Of a stretch of DNA of 24,270 nt, positions 16,058 to 23,900 are shown one piece after another. A program made the translations under genes and the position numbers. Positions within the stretch are counted from its first letter, which is position 1. Every line of letters begins with the position of its first letter. Below the pieces are notes generated by a model. The model was not told the DNA's origin and made no database searches. It worked only from the letters and a program-made list of their open reading frames with translations. Source of the stretch: FW021-bin31 sp964422465 (GTDB taxonomy: Bacteria; Bacteroidota; Bacteroidia; Chitinophagales; Chitinophagaceae); the NCBI GenBank assembly GCA_964422465.1, contig CAYRBD010000049.1, positions 1 to 24,270 on the forward strand, given 5' to 3'.

Positions 16058-16089
16058 TCAAAAAACCCGGTAATAAAAGAGCCGGTTGT
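16058..16089 (-). terminator. Intrinsic terminator of the TPR gene
   Basis: Directly after the TGA of the 472-aa TPR gene the minus strand reads AACCGG, an 11-nt loop, CCGGGTT and a T-run. The stem has one bulged G, and the six T residues correspond to the A-run at plus 16060-16065. It separates the TPR gene from the comA-like operon. Confidence 0.5.
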
Positions 16090-17508
16090 TCAAAGGTGTC
16101 TCCGGTAACGGACAATCACCTCTACCACCCCCCTGTGCTGCAGAATAGAAGGATTTAGTTTCAACAATACTTTTAGTTTCCGCGGGGCTTCATTTAATCC
16201 TGTTTCCAATTGAAGGAGCCCTTCTTTGGTCCTGCCCATGGTCAGCAAAACCGCAGAGCGATAATAATTATACTCTGCCGAAGGTTTGGTTTCTATTTCA
16301 GCGATATCTAACTGATGCAGGGCTTCTTCTATATATCCTGCAAGGTAGAGTGTACGAATTAGAGCCAGGCGGGAGCGTCTGCCAGAAGGCCGCAGTTGAA
16401 TAGCCTCCATAAAAAAGGTAATGGCCTCTTCAAACGACTCCAGCCGTAAATAACATTCTCCCAACGCCTGATTATATTCTACCTTTCGGGAATCCATCTT
16501 ATGGGCAGCGGCCAAAAAAGTAATGGCTTTACTCCATGAGGCCTCAAGCATATAAGTATGGCCTATTCTGAAATAAAGATGCTCATCATCGGGCAATAAT
16601 TCAAGGGCCTTATGATAAAAAAAGCGTGCTCTCGGGTAACGCCTGGTTCTTTCAAAGCAATAGCCGAGAGCCTCAAATACAGCGCCTGCCGGTTCTGTCT
16701 GTTCCAGATAGTCCTCCAATATTTTGATAGCGCTGTCGTATTGCCGCAGGCGGATGTGAGCGTCCGCCAGAATCCGCCAGGCATCTTCAAACTGTTCCTC
16801 TATAGCAATAACATATTGAAAAGCATCAATAGCCTTTTCATAAAGCCTGATCTCATAAAAAGCCCATCCCAGGTTATACCAGGCTCTCGCATTATAGGGA
16901 TAGGCGTCAATGATCTTTTTATGCAACCTGATGCTTTCTTCAATGCGACCGGTATCTTCTGCACAATAGCCTATCTTTTGTAAGGCCTCGTCATTTTCAG
17001 GGTCTTTTTCCAACAACATCACCAGGCACTCAAAGGCCCGGTCAAATTCCTGCCAGTCCTCAAAAACCTCATGGAGCTCCAACAGCAATTCAGCGCGTTC
17101 TTTTCCGGAAAAACGGTCTATATTCTCCTTTAACACTGAAAAAGCCCGCGCCTGGCGGCCCAGACCCAGATAGGCATCTATTTTATGAATATACAAATTC
17201 ATATCAGCCGGATTCAGGATATCTGCATTCTCCAACAGGGAAAGAGCCCGTTCATACTGGCCGGTAGCATTGAGCAGGGCGGCCTTTTTAACCTGCAGAT
17301 CAGCGCTAAACGGAAACCATTGCATTCCCATTTCAGCTGCCTCAATAGCGCTTCCCAGATCCTCCTGATCATCATAATAGTCAATAATCTGCGCGAAAGA
17401 ATCTTCATCGAGAAAATCCTGAGCCCTGCCTTCCCGAATGTCTTCGTACCTGCGAATCAGATTCTCTAAATCGTTAAATTGCTCGTCAAGGGGTTGTTCC
17501 TGATACAT
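16090..17508 (-). CDS. Cytoplasmic tetratricopeptide-repeat protein
   Basis: 472 aa without signal peptide or membrane helix. The N-terminus is strongly acidic (MYQEQPLDEQFNDLENLIR, then DFLDEDSFAQIIDYYDD at about 31-47). From about residue 50 to the end the chain is a run of about a dozen TPR units, for example ATGQYERALSLLENADILNP, NLGWAFYEIRLYEKAIDAF, ALGYCFERTRRYPRARFFYH and YLRLESFEEAITFFMEAI. It is of a kind widespread in Bacteroidota as a lone cytoplasmic TPR protein; I know no assigned function. It lies alone between an intrinsic terminator and a divergent promoter region. ATG 17508 follows a near-consensus -7 box by only 7 bases, so the mRNA may be nearly leaderless. Confidence 0.9.
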   Translation of the reverse strand: MYQEQPLDEQFNDLENLIRRYEDIREGRAQDFLDEDSFAQIIDYYDDQEDLGSAIEAAEMGMQWFPFSADLQVKKAALLNATGQYERALSLLENADILNPADMNLYIHKIDAYLGLGRQARAFSVLKENIDRFSGKERAELLLELHEVFEDWQEFDRAFECLVMLLEKDPENDEALQKIGYCAEDTGRIEESIRLHKKIIDAYPYNARAWYNLGWAFYEIRLYEKAIDAFQYVIAIEEQFEDAWRILADAHIRLRQYDSAIKILEDYLEQTEPAGAVFEALGYCFERTRRYPRARFFYHKALELLPDDEHLYFRIGHTYMLEASWSKAITFLAAAHKMDSRKVEYNQALGECYLRLESFEEAITFFMEAIQLRPSGRRSRLALIRTLYLAGYIEEALHQLDIAEIETKPSAEYNYYRSAVLLTMGRTKEGLLQLETGLNEAPRKLKVLLKLNPSILQHRGVVEVIVRYRRHL

Positions 17509-17515
17509 TATACGG

Positions 17516-17523
17516 TAAAGGTA
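17516..17523 (-). promoter_or_regulatory. Near-consensus -7 box of the cytoplasmic TPR gene
   Basis: Minus-strand TACCTTTA differs from TAnnTTTG only at the last base. Seven bases separate it from ATG 17508, so a transcript starting at the normal distance would have almost no 5' leader. No good -33 element was identified. Confidence 0.35.
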
Positions 17524-17603
17524 TTAAAATTTCCATATTAAAACTGGCAAACTTTTTGTAAGGATTTTTGGTAATGTTATGCTAAAATTTCAACTTTTTT
17601 ACG

Positions 17604-17611
17604 TACCTTTG
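17604..17611 (+). promoter_or_regulatory. -7 box of the small lipoprotein gene
   Basis: TACCTTTG is an exact TAnnTTTG match ending seven bases before ATG 17619. The start of transcription would fall within a few bases of the ATG, leaving no room for a ribosome binding site. A proper -33 element was not seen. Confidence 0.5.
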
Positions 17612-17618
17612 TTGAAAC

Positions 17619-18068
17619 ATGAAAAAACTTACTTTCATATTTTCTATCCTTTTTCTCACAGGCTGCCTGTTTATCTCAACAGATATCCTCTCAAAGTCAC
17701 TCTTTCGGCACACCTCCATTAAAAAAGAGCAGGCTTACGAAAGGTCTTTTACCTACAACCCCAATCTGCTGAATACTTTTAATTACCTCTTTCCTATCTA
17801 TTCCTTTGATAAGGAGGTATGCCGCAAACCTGCGGACTTCGGTTCTTCCTTTCTCAAAATAAACCCTCCCTTCAACTTCGGGGGATATAGATTTGGTGGT
17901 TTTTTGGAGAAAGACCATGCAATAGGTACGCATTTTCTGGACGTGGAAGGAAACAGCATCTATAAAAATGGAAATTCTCTGTTGCTGGTTCCTCATTCTT
18001 TTATCATGCCAACCAGTCCTTCTTTCCATTCGGAAGTTCCTCGGATTGTGATTCCGAAGTCCAATTAA
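17619..18068 (+). CDS. Small putative lipoprotein of unknown family
   Basis: 149 aa. MKKLTFIFSILFLTGC is a short signal sequence with lipobox LTGC (C16). The residues after Cys (LFISTD) lack the acidic or Lys-Asp export signal used for surface lipoproteins in this phylum. The body is rich in Phe, Pro, Ser and Asn and ends with a Pro/Ser segment and IPKSN. No known domain is recognised. ATG 17619 is the only Met before residue 130, so it is the start if the gene is real. Support comes from the signal sequence, the consensus -7 box directly upstream and an uninterrupted frame with ordinary codon use. Against it: no homologue is recognised, and antisense frames cover part of it. It is divergent from the TPR gene and convergent with ribBA. 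Confidence 0.6.
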   Translation: MKKLTFIFSILFLTGCLFISTDILSKSLFRHTSIKKEQAYERSFTYNPNLLNTFNYLFPIYSFDKEVCRKPADFGSSFLKINPPFNFGGYRFGGFLEKDHAIGTHFLDVEGNSIYKNGNSLLLVPHSFIMPTSPSFHSEVPRIVIPKSN

Positions 18069-18148
18069 TTACAGTCACTAGTGTAAAGTTAAGTATAATC
18101 ATAACACAACACTCGTCATTCGTCACTTTTAATCCGGAATTTATCAAA

Positions 18149-19360
18149 TCAGGATTTATGAAGAATTTCGTGACCCATTTTATCTCTTTTTGTCTGTAGA
18201 TAAAATTCATTGTAGGGGTTGGGACAAATCTCAATAGGCACATTCTCTACTACTTCCAGCCCATAGCCTTTTAATCCGGCACGTTTTCGGGGATTGTTAG
18301 TCATCAGCCTCATTTTGGTTACGCCCAGGGCGCGTAATATCTGGGCGCCAACGCCATAGTCTCGTTGGTCCATATCAAATCCCAACATCAGGTTAGCTTC
18401 TACTGTATCATGTCCTTCTTCCTGTAGTTTATAAGCTCTCAATTTATTGAGCAGGCCAATGCCCCGACCTTCTTGTTTCATATACAATACCAGACCTTTC
18501 CCTTCTTCTTCCACCATTTCCATAGCCCGTTGTAGTTGTTCTCCACAATCACACCGGAGGGAATGAAGAATATCCCCTGTGAAACAAGAAGAATGCACCC
18601 GGACCAAAACCGGTTCGTTCTCTTTCCAGTCTCCCTTTTTAAGAGCCAGGTGAAGGTCATTGGTATTAATCTGAGAAAAAGCAATCAACTCAAAGTCCCC
18701 ATAACGGGTAGGCATTTTCACCCGGACTTCTTCCCTGATAAGGGTTTCCTTTTGCATCCTGTAGGCGATGAGATCGCGAATAGAAATGATTTTTAAGTCA
18801 AACTTTTGAGCTATTTTTTCTAATTGTGGAAGGCGGGCCATGGAACCATCTTCGTTCATGATCTCCACCAATACGCCGCCATAGGGATATTTAAATCCTG
18901 CCATGCGAACCAGATCAATAGTGGCTTCCGTATGGCCTGTACGCCGTAATACGCCTTCTCTCTTAGCCTTCAGCGGGAAAACATGTCCCGGTTTGCCCAG
19001 CGCCGCCGGGGGGGTATTCAGGTCGTTAAGCGCATGGATGGTTTTAGCCCTATCCTGAGCAGATATACCGGTGGTGCATCCATCTCCAAGCAGATCCACC
19101 GAAACAGTAAAAGGGGTTTGATGCAGGGCCGTGTTATTTCCAACCATGAGGTCAAGTCCAAGTTCATCACACCGGTCTTCGATCAGGGGTGCACATATCA
19201 GACCACGGCCATTCTTAGACATGAAATTTATGATCTCCGGGGTAATGCACTCCGCAGCAGCAATAAAATCCCCTTCATTCTCCCGGTCTTCATCATCTAC
19301 TACGATAACCATCTTTCCCTGGCGAATGGCTTCCAGTGCATCTTCAATAACATCTAACAT
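18149..19360 (-). CDS. ribBA: Bifunctional DHBP synthase / GTP cyclohydrolase II
   Basis: 403 aa from ATG 19360, which has a good AAGGAG site 7 bases upstream. The longer frame to 19477 crosses the promoter and the neighbouring gene and is rejected. The N-terminal RibB domain (about 1-200) has DDEDRENEGD (22-31), TTGISAQDRAKTI (96-108) and RRTGHTEATIDL (139-150), the substrate and metal sites. The C-terminal RibA domain (about 205-403) has zinc ligands C259, C270 and C272 (HSSCFTG...RCDCGEQL), QEGRGIGL (296-303) and RDYGVGAQIL (333-342). RibB converts ribulose 5-phosphate to the four-carbon riboflavin precursor, and RibA opens GTP to the pyrimidine precursor. The fusion supplies both branches of flavin synthesis. 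No FMN riboswitch is seen in the short leader, and no other rib gene is present in the window. Confidence 0.96.
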   Translation of the reverse strand: MLDVIEDALEAIRQGKMVIVVDDEDRENEGDFIAAAECITPEIINFMSKNGRGLICAPLIEDRCDELGLDLMVGNNTALHQTPFTVSVDLLGDGCTTGISAQDRAKTIHALNDLNTPPAALGKPGHVFPLKAKREGVLRRTGHTEATIDLVRMAGFKYPYGGVLVEIMNEDGSMARLPQLEKIAQKFDLKIISIRDLIAYRMQKETLIREEVRVKMPTRYGDFELIAFSQINTNDLHLALKKGDWKENEPVLVRVHSSCFTGDILHSLRCDCGEQLQRAMEMVEEEGKGLVLYMKQEGRGIGLLNKLRAYKLQEEGHDTVEANLMLGFDMDQRDYGVGAQILRALGVTKMRLMTNNPRKRAGLKGYGLEVVENVPIEICPNPYNEFYLQTKRDKMGHEILHKS

Positions 19361-19367
19361 GATATTG

Positions 19368-19373
19368 CTCCTT
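19368..19373 (-). promoter_or_regulatory. Ribosome binding site of ribBA
   Basis: AAGGAG on the minus strand, 7 bases before ATG 19360. It is one of the few clear Shine-Dalgarno sequences in the window, and it decides the start against the longer open frame. Confidence 0.75.
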
Positions 19374-19389
19374 AAATTTAAATAATAAG

Positions 19390-19397
19390 CAAAGGTA
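19390..19397 (-). promoter_or_regulatory. -7 box of ribBA
   Basis: Minus-strand TACCTTTG, an exact TAnnTTTG match, lies 29 nt before ATG 19360 and predicts a leader of about 20-25 nt, too short for a riboswitch. The -33 element is not clear. Confidence 0.55.
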
Positions 19398-19410
19398 CGA
19401 CTTAATAAAT

Positions 19411-19434
19411 AACCACGTTTCCCTGATTGTGGTT
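19411..19434 (-). terminator. Possible weak terminator of the fuconate dehydratase gene
   Basis: On the minus strand AACCAC and GTGGTT form a 6-bp stem around a 12-nt loop, starting at the TAA of the gene and followed by ATTTATT. The stem is AT-containing and the T-tract is interrupted, so termination efficiency is doubtful. Confidence 0.35.
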
Positions 19435-20735
19435 TAACCCTGTTGCCATATCCGCCCCTCAGGGAAGGTATAATCATTTAAAGAAGCCGCTTTCATTGTG
19501 ATGCTAAATCCCGGTGCATCGGGTGGCATATAATTTCCTTTTTTTATAATAACAGGATGGATAAAATGTTCATGCAGGTGATCTACATATTCGGTTATGC
19601 GGTTTTCAAGCGTACCGCTAATAGAAACATAATCAATCATGGAAAGGTGCTGAACATATTCACACAGCCCTACTCCGCCTGCATGCGGGCAGACCGGGAT
19701 ATTGAATTTGGCCGCCATCAGCAGGATGCCTAATATTTCATTCACGCCTCCTACCCTGCAACTGTCAATCTGACAAACATCTATGGCGCCGCTCTGTAAA
19801 AATTGTTTGAACATGACCTTGTTCTGGCAATGCTCTCCCGTAGCTACTTTTATGGGATGAATAGAATCATGGATAGCCAGATGCCCCGCGATATCATCCG
19901 GACTGGTCGGCTCTTCTATCCACCAGGGTTTGAATTTCGCCAGTCTTTTCATGTTTTCAATGGCTTCCCCTACCTCCCACTTCTGATTGGCATCCATCAT
20001 TAATTTAATGTCATCCCCAATTTCTTCCCGGATGATTGCAGCCCTGCGGATATCTTCATTAATATCGGCACCTACCTTCATTTTCATGTGAGCCCATCCT
20101 TCCTGCCTGGCTTTCTTACTCAAACGACGAATCTTTTCTTCCGAATAGCCCAGCCATCCTGCAGAGGTGGTATAGGCAGGGTATCCATGCTTCAGCAAAT
20201 GATCTATCCGTTCTTGTTTGGAATTTTCCAGTTTTAATAGCAGATCAATAGCTTCCTCCGGAGTAATTACATTGGTTAAATAGGTAAAATCAACACAACC
20301 GACCACTTGCTCCGCGCTCATATCCGCAATCAATTTCCAGAGCGGTTTCCCTTCGCTTTTGGCATACAAATCCCATACGGCATTTACCAGGGCTCCGGTA
20401 GCCATGTGGATCACGCCTTTCTCGGGACCCAGCCAGCGCAATTGACTGTCTCCCGTCATCATTCGATAGAAACCCGCCATATCGCGTGTTAATTCCTCTA
20501 ATGACTTTCCCGCTAACAAATAAGACAGGGACCGAATGGCCGCCACACATAATTCATTGCCCCGGCCAAGGGTAAAAGTAAGCCCATGCCCTTCAAAAGA
20601 AGGATCATTCGTTTTTAGAATGACATAGGCGGCAGAATAATCCGGGTCTTTATTGATGGCATCTGAGCCATCCAGCTCTTTACTTGTAGGGAATCTGATA
20701 TCCCGGGCTTCAACAGAAGTGATCTTTAATTTCAT
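19434..20735 (-). CDS. fucD: L-fuconate dehydratase, enolase superfamily
   Basis: 433 aa, the normal length for this family. The barrel carries the mandelate-racemase-type acid/base set: K218 and K220 (MKMK, KxK), metal ligands D248 (MDAN), E274 (WIEEP) and E301 (TGEH), and D324 with H351 (CPHAGG) as the His-Asp pair. These agree with the arrangement I recall for the characterised Xanthomonas enzyme. The capping-domain segment DGSDAINKDPDYSAAYV is typical of L-fuconate dehydratases rather than other acid-sugar dehydratases. It converts L-fuconate to 2-keto-3-deoxy-L-fuconate in the oxidative L-fucose route. No other fucose gene is in the window. ATG 20735 lies 29 nt after a consensus -7 box. 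It is divergent from the TonB-dependent receptor. Related acid sugars remain possible substrates. Confidence 0.92.
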   Translation of the reverse strand: MKLKITSVEARDIRFPTSKELDGSDAINKDPDYSAAYVILKTNDPSFEGHGLTFTLGRGNELCVAAIRSLSYLLAGKSLEELTRDMAGFYRMMTGDSQLRWLGPEKGVIHMATGALVNAVWDLYAKSEGKPLWKLIADMSAEQVVGCVDFTYLTNVITPEEAIDLLLKLENSKQERIDHLLKHGYPAYTTSAGWLGYSEEKIRRLSKKARQEGWAHMKMKVGADINEDIRRAAIIREEIGDDIKLMMDANQKWEVGEAIENMKRLAKFKPWWIEEPTSPDDIAGHLAIHDSIHPIKVATGEHCQNKVMFKQFLQSGAIDVCQIDSCRVGGVNEILGILLMAAKFNIPVCPHAGGVGLCEYVQHLSMIDYVSISGTLENRITEYVDHLHEHFIHPVIIKKGNYMPPDAPGFSITMKAASLNDYTFPEGRIWQQG

Positions 20736-20764
20736 GGAATGGTATGGGATGAAAAATTGAAGGC

Positions 20765-20772
20765 CAAAGTTA
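20765..20772 (-). promoter_or_regulatory. Promoter -7 box of fucD
   Basis: Minus-strand TAACTTTG is an exact TAnnTTTG match, with a TTA 20 nt upstream near the -33 position, making it the best-spaced promoter in the window. It lies 29 nt before ATG 20735. Confidence 0.6.
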
Positions 20773-20848
20773 AAACAAAATCCTATGTCTGTTAACAGTT
20801 TAAATCTTTTCTTATAGATAAAACTTTTTGCTCCTTCTTTAGATAATC

Positions 20849-20908
20849 TGCCCTCAATTCCCTCTTTGTTAGTGAATAATGAAATTTATTAGCCTTTTAT
20901 AGAGGGCA
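20849..20908. repeat. Inverted repeat in the fucD/receptor divergent region
   Basis: TGCCCTC (20849-20855) and GAGGGCA (20902-20908) are perfect 7-bp inverted copies 46 bases apart, with an AT-rich interior that holds AATAA...TTATT. They lie between the two divergent genes. They may be operator half-sites or the base of a loose hairpin; chance is not excluded. The rest of 20736-20995 is AT-rich and holds no gene. Confidence 0.35.
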
Positions 20909-20967
20909 TTCAAAAAAGTTGATAACTTGTGAATACTGCGTTGCCATTCGTAAATAAAGAATTTATT

Positions 20968-20974
20968 TACTTTG
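20968..20974 (+). promoter_or_regulatory. Possible -7 box of the TonB-dependent receptor gene
   Basis: TACTTTG is one base short of TAnnTTTG and ends 21 nt before ATG 20996. A TTG at 20941-20943 lies somewhat too far upstream to be a good -33 element. It is the only candidate close to the gene. Confidence 0.35.
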
Positions 20975-20995
20975 TGGGACAAAATTTATCAGATT

Positions 20996-23900
20996 ATGAA
21001 GCCTTTCAAATTACTTTCTATTTTTTCTGTCTTTCTTTTTTTCACGCTCCCGGTATGGAGCCAGGTAACTACCAGTAGCCTTACGGGGACGATCCGGGAT
21101 GCGGAAGGACAGCCTCTTATTGGTGCTACCGTAAAGGCTACCCATGTTCCTTCAGGAACAATTTACGGTACCACTACACAAAGTAATGGCAGTTTTACTA
21201 TCCCCGGTATGCGTATTGGCGGCCCTTATAAAGTAGAAATTTCTTATATTGGCTACCAGCCGGATGTCATTTCGGGCATTCAGCTTCGTCTGGGCGAGCC
21301 CTACCGGCTGGATGAGAAACTCAGCCAGGGCGGCGGACAACAGCTTAAAGAAATAACGGTAGTGGGATCCGGTTCTAAATTGAATCAACAGCGTACAGGC
21401 GCCTCCACGCTCGTTGGCACGCGAGAATTGAATACCCTGCCTACCATCAACCGTAGCATTTCAGATTTTACCCGGCTGACCCCACAGGCCAACGGCAATA
21501 ATTTCGCAGGACGCGACGGACGTTATAACAATTTACAGGTAGATGGCGTTAATCTGAACAACAACTTTGGCCTCAGTTCTGACCCCATGCCAGGAGGTGG
21601 GGCTTCTCCCATTTCGCTGGATGCATTAAGCGAGCTATCCGTCAACATAGCCCCCTATGATGTCAGGCAGTCGGGATTCACAGGAACGGGTATCAACGTG
21701 GCCACTAAAAGTGGTACCAATACTTTCCATGGCGACCTTTATGGCTATTATCGGGATCAGAGTTTCAACGGCCACAAAGTAGCCGGTCAAAAACTGACCG
21801 TCACCCCTCAAAAGCATCAAACCTTTGGCGGGAGCCTGGGAGGCCCCATCATCAAAAATAAATTGTTTTTCTTTGTAAATGCCGAATTTGAAAAGGAATC
21901 CAAGCCAGGGATTACCTATGTTCCTTCCGGGTCCGATGCGGCAGGAAACAAATCCAGTACCTCCGTAGCCGACCTTAAAAAACTCTCGGATTTCCTGCAA
22001 TCCAAATACAATTACAACACCGGAGCCTATGAAAATTTCCCAAACTTCGATTCTAAAAACCACAAGATACTGGCCAAAATTGACTGGAACATCAGCAGTG
22101 TGCATAAGTTGACTGTAAAATACACGGATTTTAAAGGATCAGATATGTCGCCCCTAAACGGCAGCAGCATCCCGAATAGTGGAAACTTTTGGCCATCCGG
22201 ACAACCCAAAGACATCTCTCGTTTAACCAACAACCGGTTTAGCGACAAGTCCATGTCTTACGCCAACTCAAATTACGGGACCAACCATGTGGTTCAAACC
22301 GGTTCCATAGAACTGAACAGCAACTTCAGCAGCAAAATATCAAACCAGTTTCTGGCTACTTATACCCACGTTAATGACCACCGTACCATCCCCGGCGGAA
22401 CCGTTTTCCCGACTATAGATATTTTTGCCCCGGACGGGCATAATTTCCTCAGCGCGGGAACAGACCCCTTTACCAACAACAATGATGTAATCAACAATAT
22501 TATTGACATCACTGATAATTTCACGTATTATGCCGGGCCGCATACGCTCACTGCCGGGGTAACGTATGAGCATCAGAAGGTAGGCAATATGTTCATGGGC
22601 GGTTCCAACGGGCATTACATATACAATTCGCTGGATGATTTTCTGAACGGACAACCTCCTATTTATTTCGGCCTCACTTACGCCTATTATGGCAAGGACA
22701 AAGTCTATTCTGCGGATCTGCAACTGGGGCAACTTGGTATTTACGCCCAGGACCAATACCAGGTTAACAACAAATTAGAACTCACGATCGGGATCCGGGC
22801 CGACATGCCCATGTTTGGGAAAGCGCCTATTGAAAACCCCGCAATCACGAGCCTGGAATTCCCTGATAAAGATGGAAAACTCCGGCATTACAACACCGGA
22901 AAATGGCCGAAAACCGCTGTTTTGCTTTCCCCACGTATCGGTTTCAGATGGGATGTGCAGGGCGACAAATCTTTAATACTTCGGGGCGGAACCGGCATCT
23001 TCACCGGAAAAATTCCCTTTGTTTTCCTGACCAACATGCCTTCCAACAATGGCATGTACCAAAACAGCGTATATTTTAGCAAGGGGGTTACAGATAAAAG
23101 CCCGGCCGACCTGGGTATCGCCTTCAATCCTGACCCAAAGGAGATCATTAAAAATCATCCTGATATCTTTCCACAGGAACCCAATACATCAGAAGCGCCC
23201 CTGAGCTTCGTGCTGATTGATCCCAACTTTAAATTTCCACAGGTATGGAGAACGGACCTCGGAATAGATAAAAGCCTGGGGAACGGATTTACCGCCACGG
23301 TTGATCTGATGTTTACCAAAGACATCCATGCGGTAAAAATGCGGAACGTAAATCTTAAGGAGCCTACCGGAAAGCTAACGGGGGTGGACGACCGGACCAT
23401 CTATACCGGAAGTGAGATAAAGCGCTACCCGGATTTAGGATCAGAGATCATCCTGGAGAATACGCCGAAAGGATATTCTATGTCAGCGACCGGCCAGATA
23501 TCCAAATCCTTTTCCAACGGGTTTTATGGCTCCTTAGCCTACACCTACACCATGGCAAAAGAAGTAAGCCCCAACCCCGGATCCCGCGCCACTTCCGCAT
23601 GGCAGTCGATATACAATGTAGGTCCGACCAATGCGATAGAACTGGGAAATTCCGAATATGCTATTCCACACCGCATTGTAGCAGATGTATCTTACCGGAT
23701 TGAATACGCTGACCACCTGGCCACCACTGTATCCCTCTTCTATCAGGGCATGAACAACAGCAACTACAGCTACCTGATCAGTGGAGACCCGGTTGGGGAG
23801 GGGAACCGGCATTTGATGTACATTTATAAAAACGGAAGCGATGTGAATTTTGTTCCTACTGCAAACTACACTGTTGAAGCACAACAACAGGCTTACGACA

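Noticed and set aside
18100..18125. Short direct repeat CGTCATTCGTCA near the end of ribBA
   Set aside because: Only two 5-base units, no further copies or symmetry; likely chance in a short intergenic stretch.
17697..18243. Minus-strand frames of 110 and 79 aa around the small lipoprotein
   Set aside because: No recognisable features and no promoter; the plus-strand frame has a signal sequence and a -7 box. The 79-aa frame also overlaps the end of ribBA.
19361..19433. FMN riboswitch ahead of ribBA
   Set aside because: The leader after the -7 box is about 20-25 nt and shows none of the conserved RFN element.
19361..19477. Extension of ribBA by 39 codons
   Set aside because: It crosses the ribBA -7 box and enters fucD; ATG 19360 has an AAGGAG site at the right distance and begins the RibB domain.
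21635..22756. Several minus-strand frames of 75-156 aa
   Set aside because: They are shadows of the TonB-dependent receptor, which has clear family motifs throughout this stretch.
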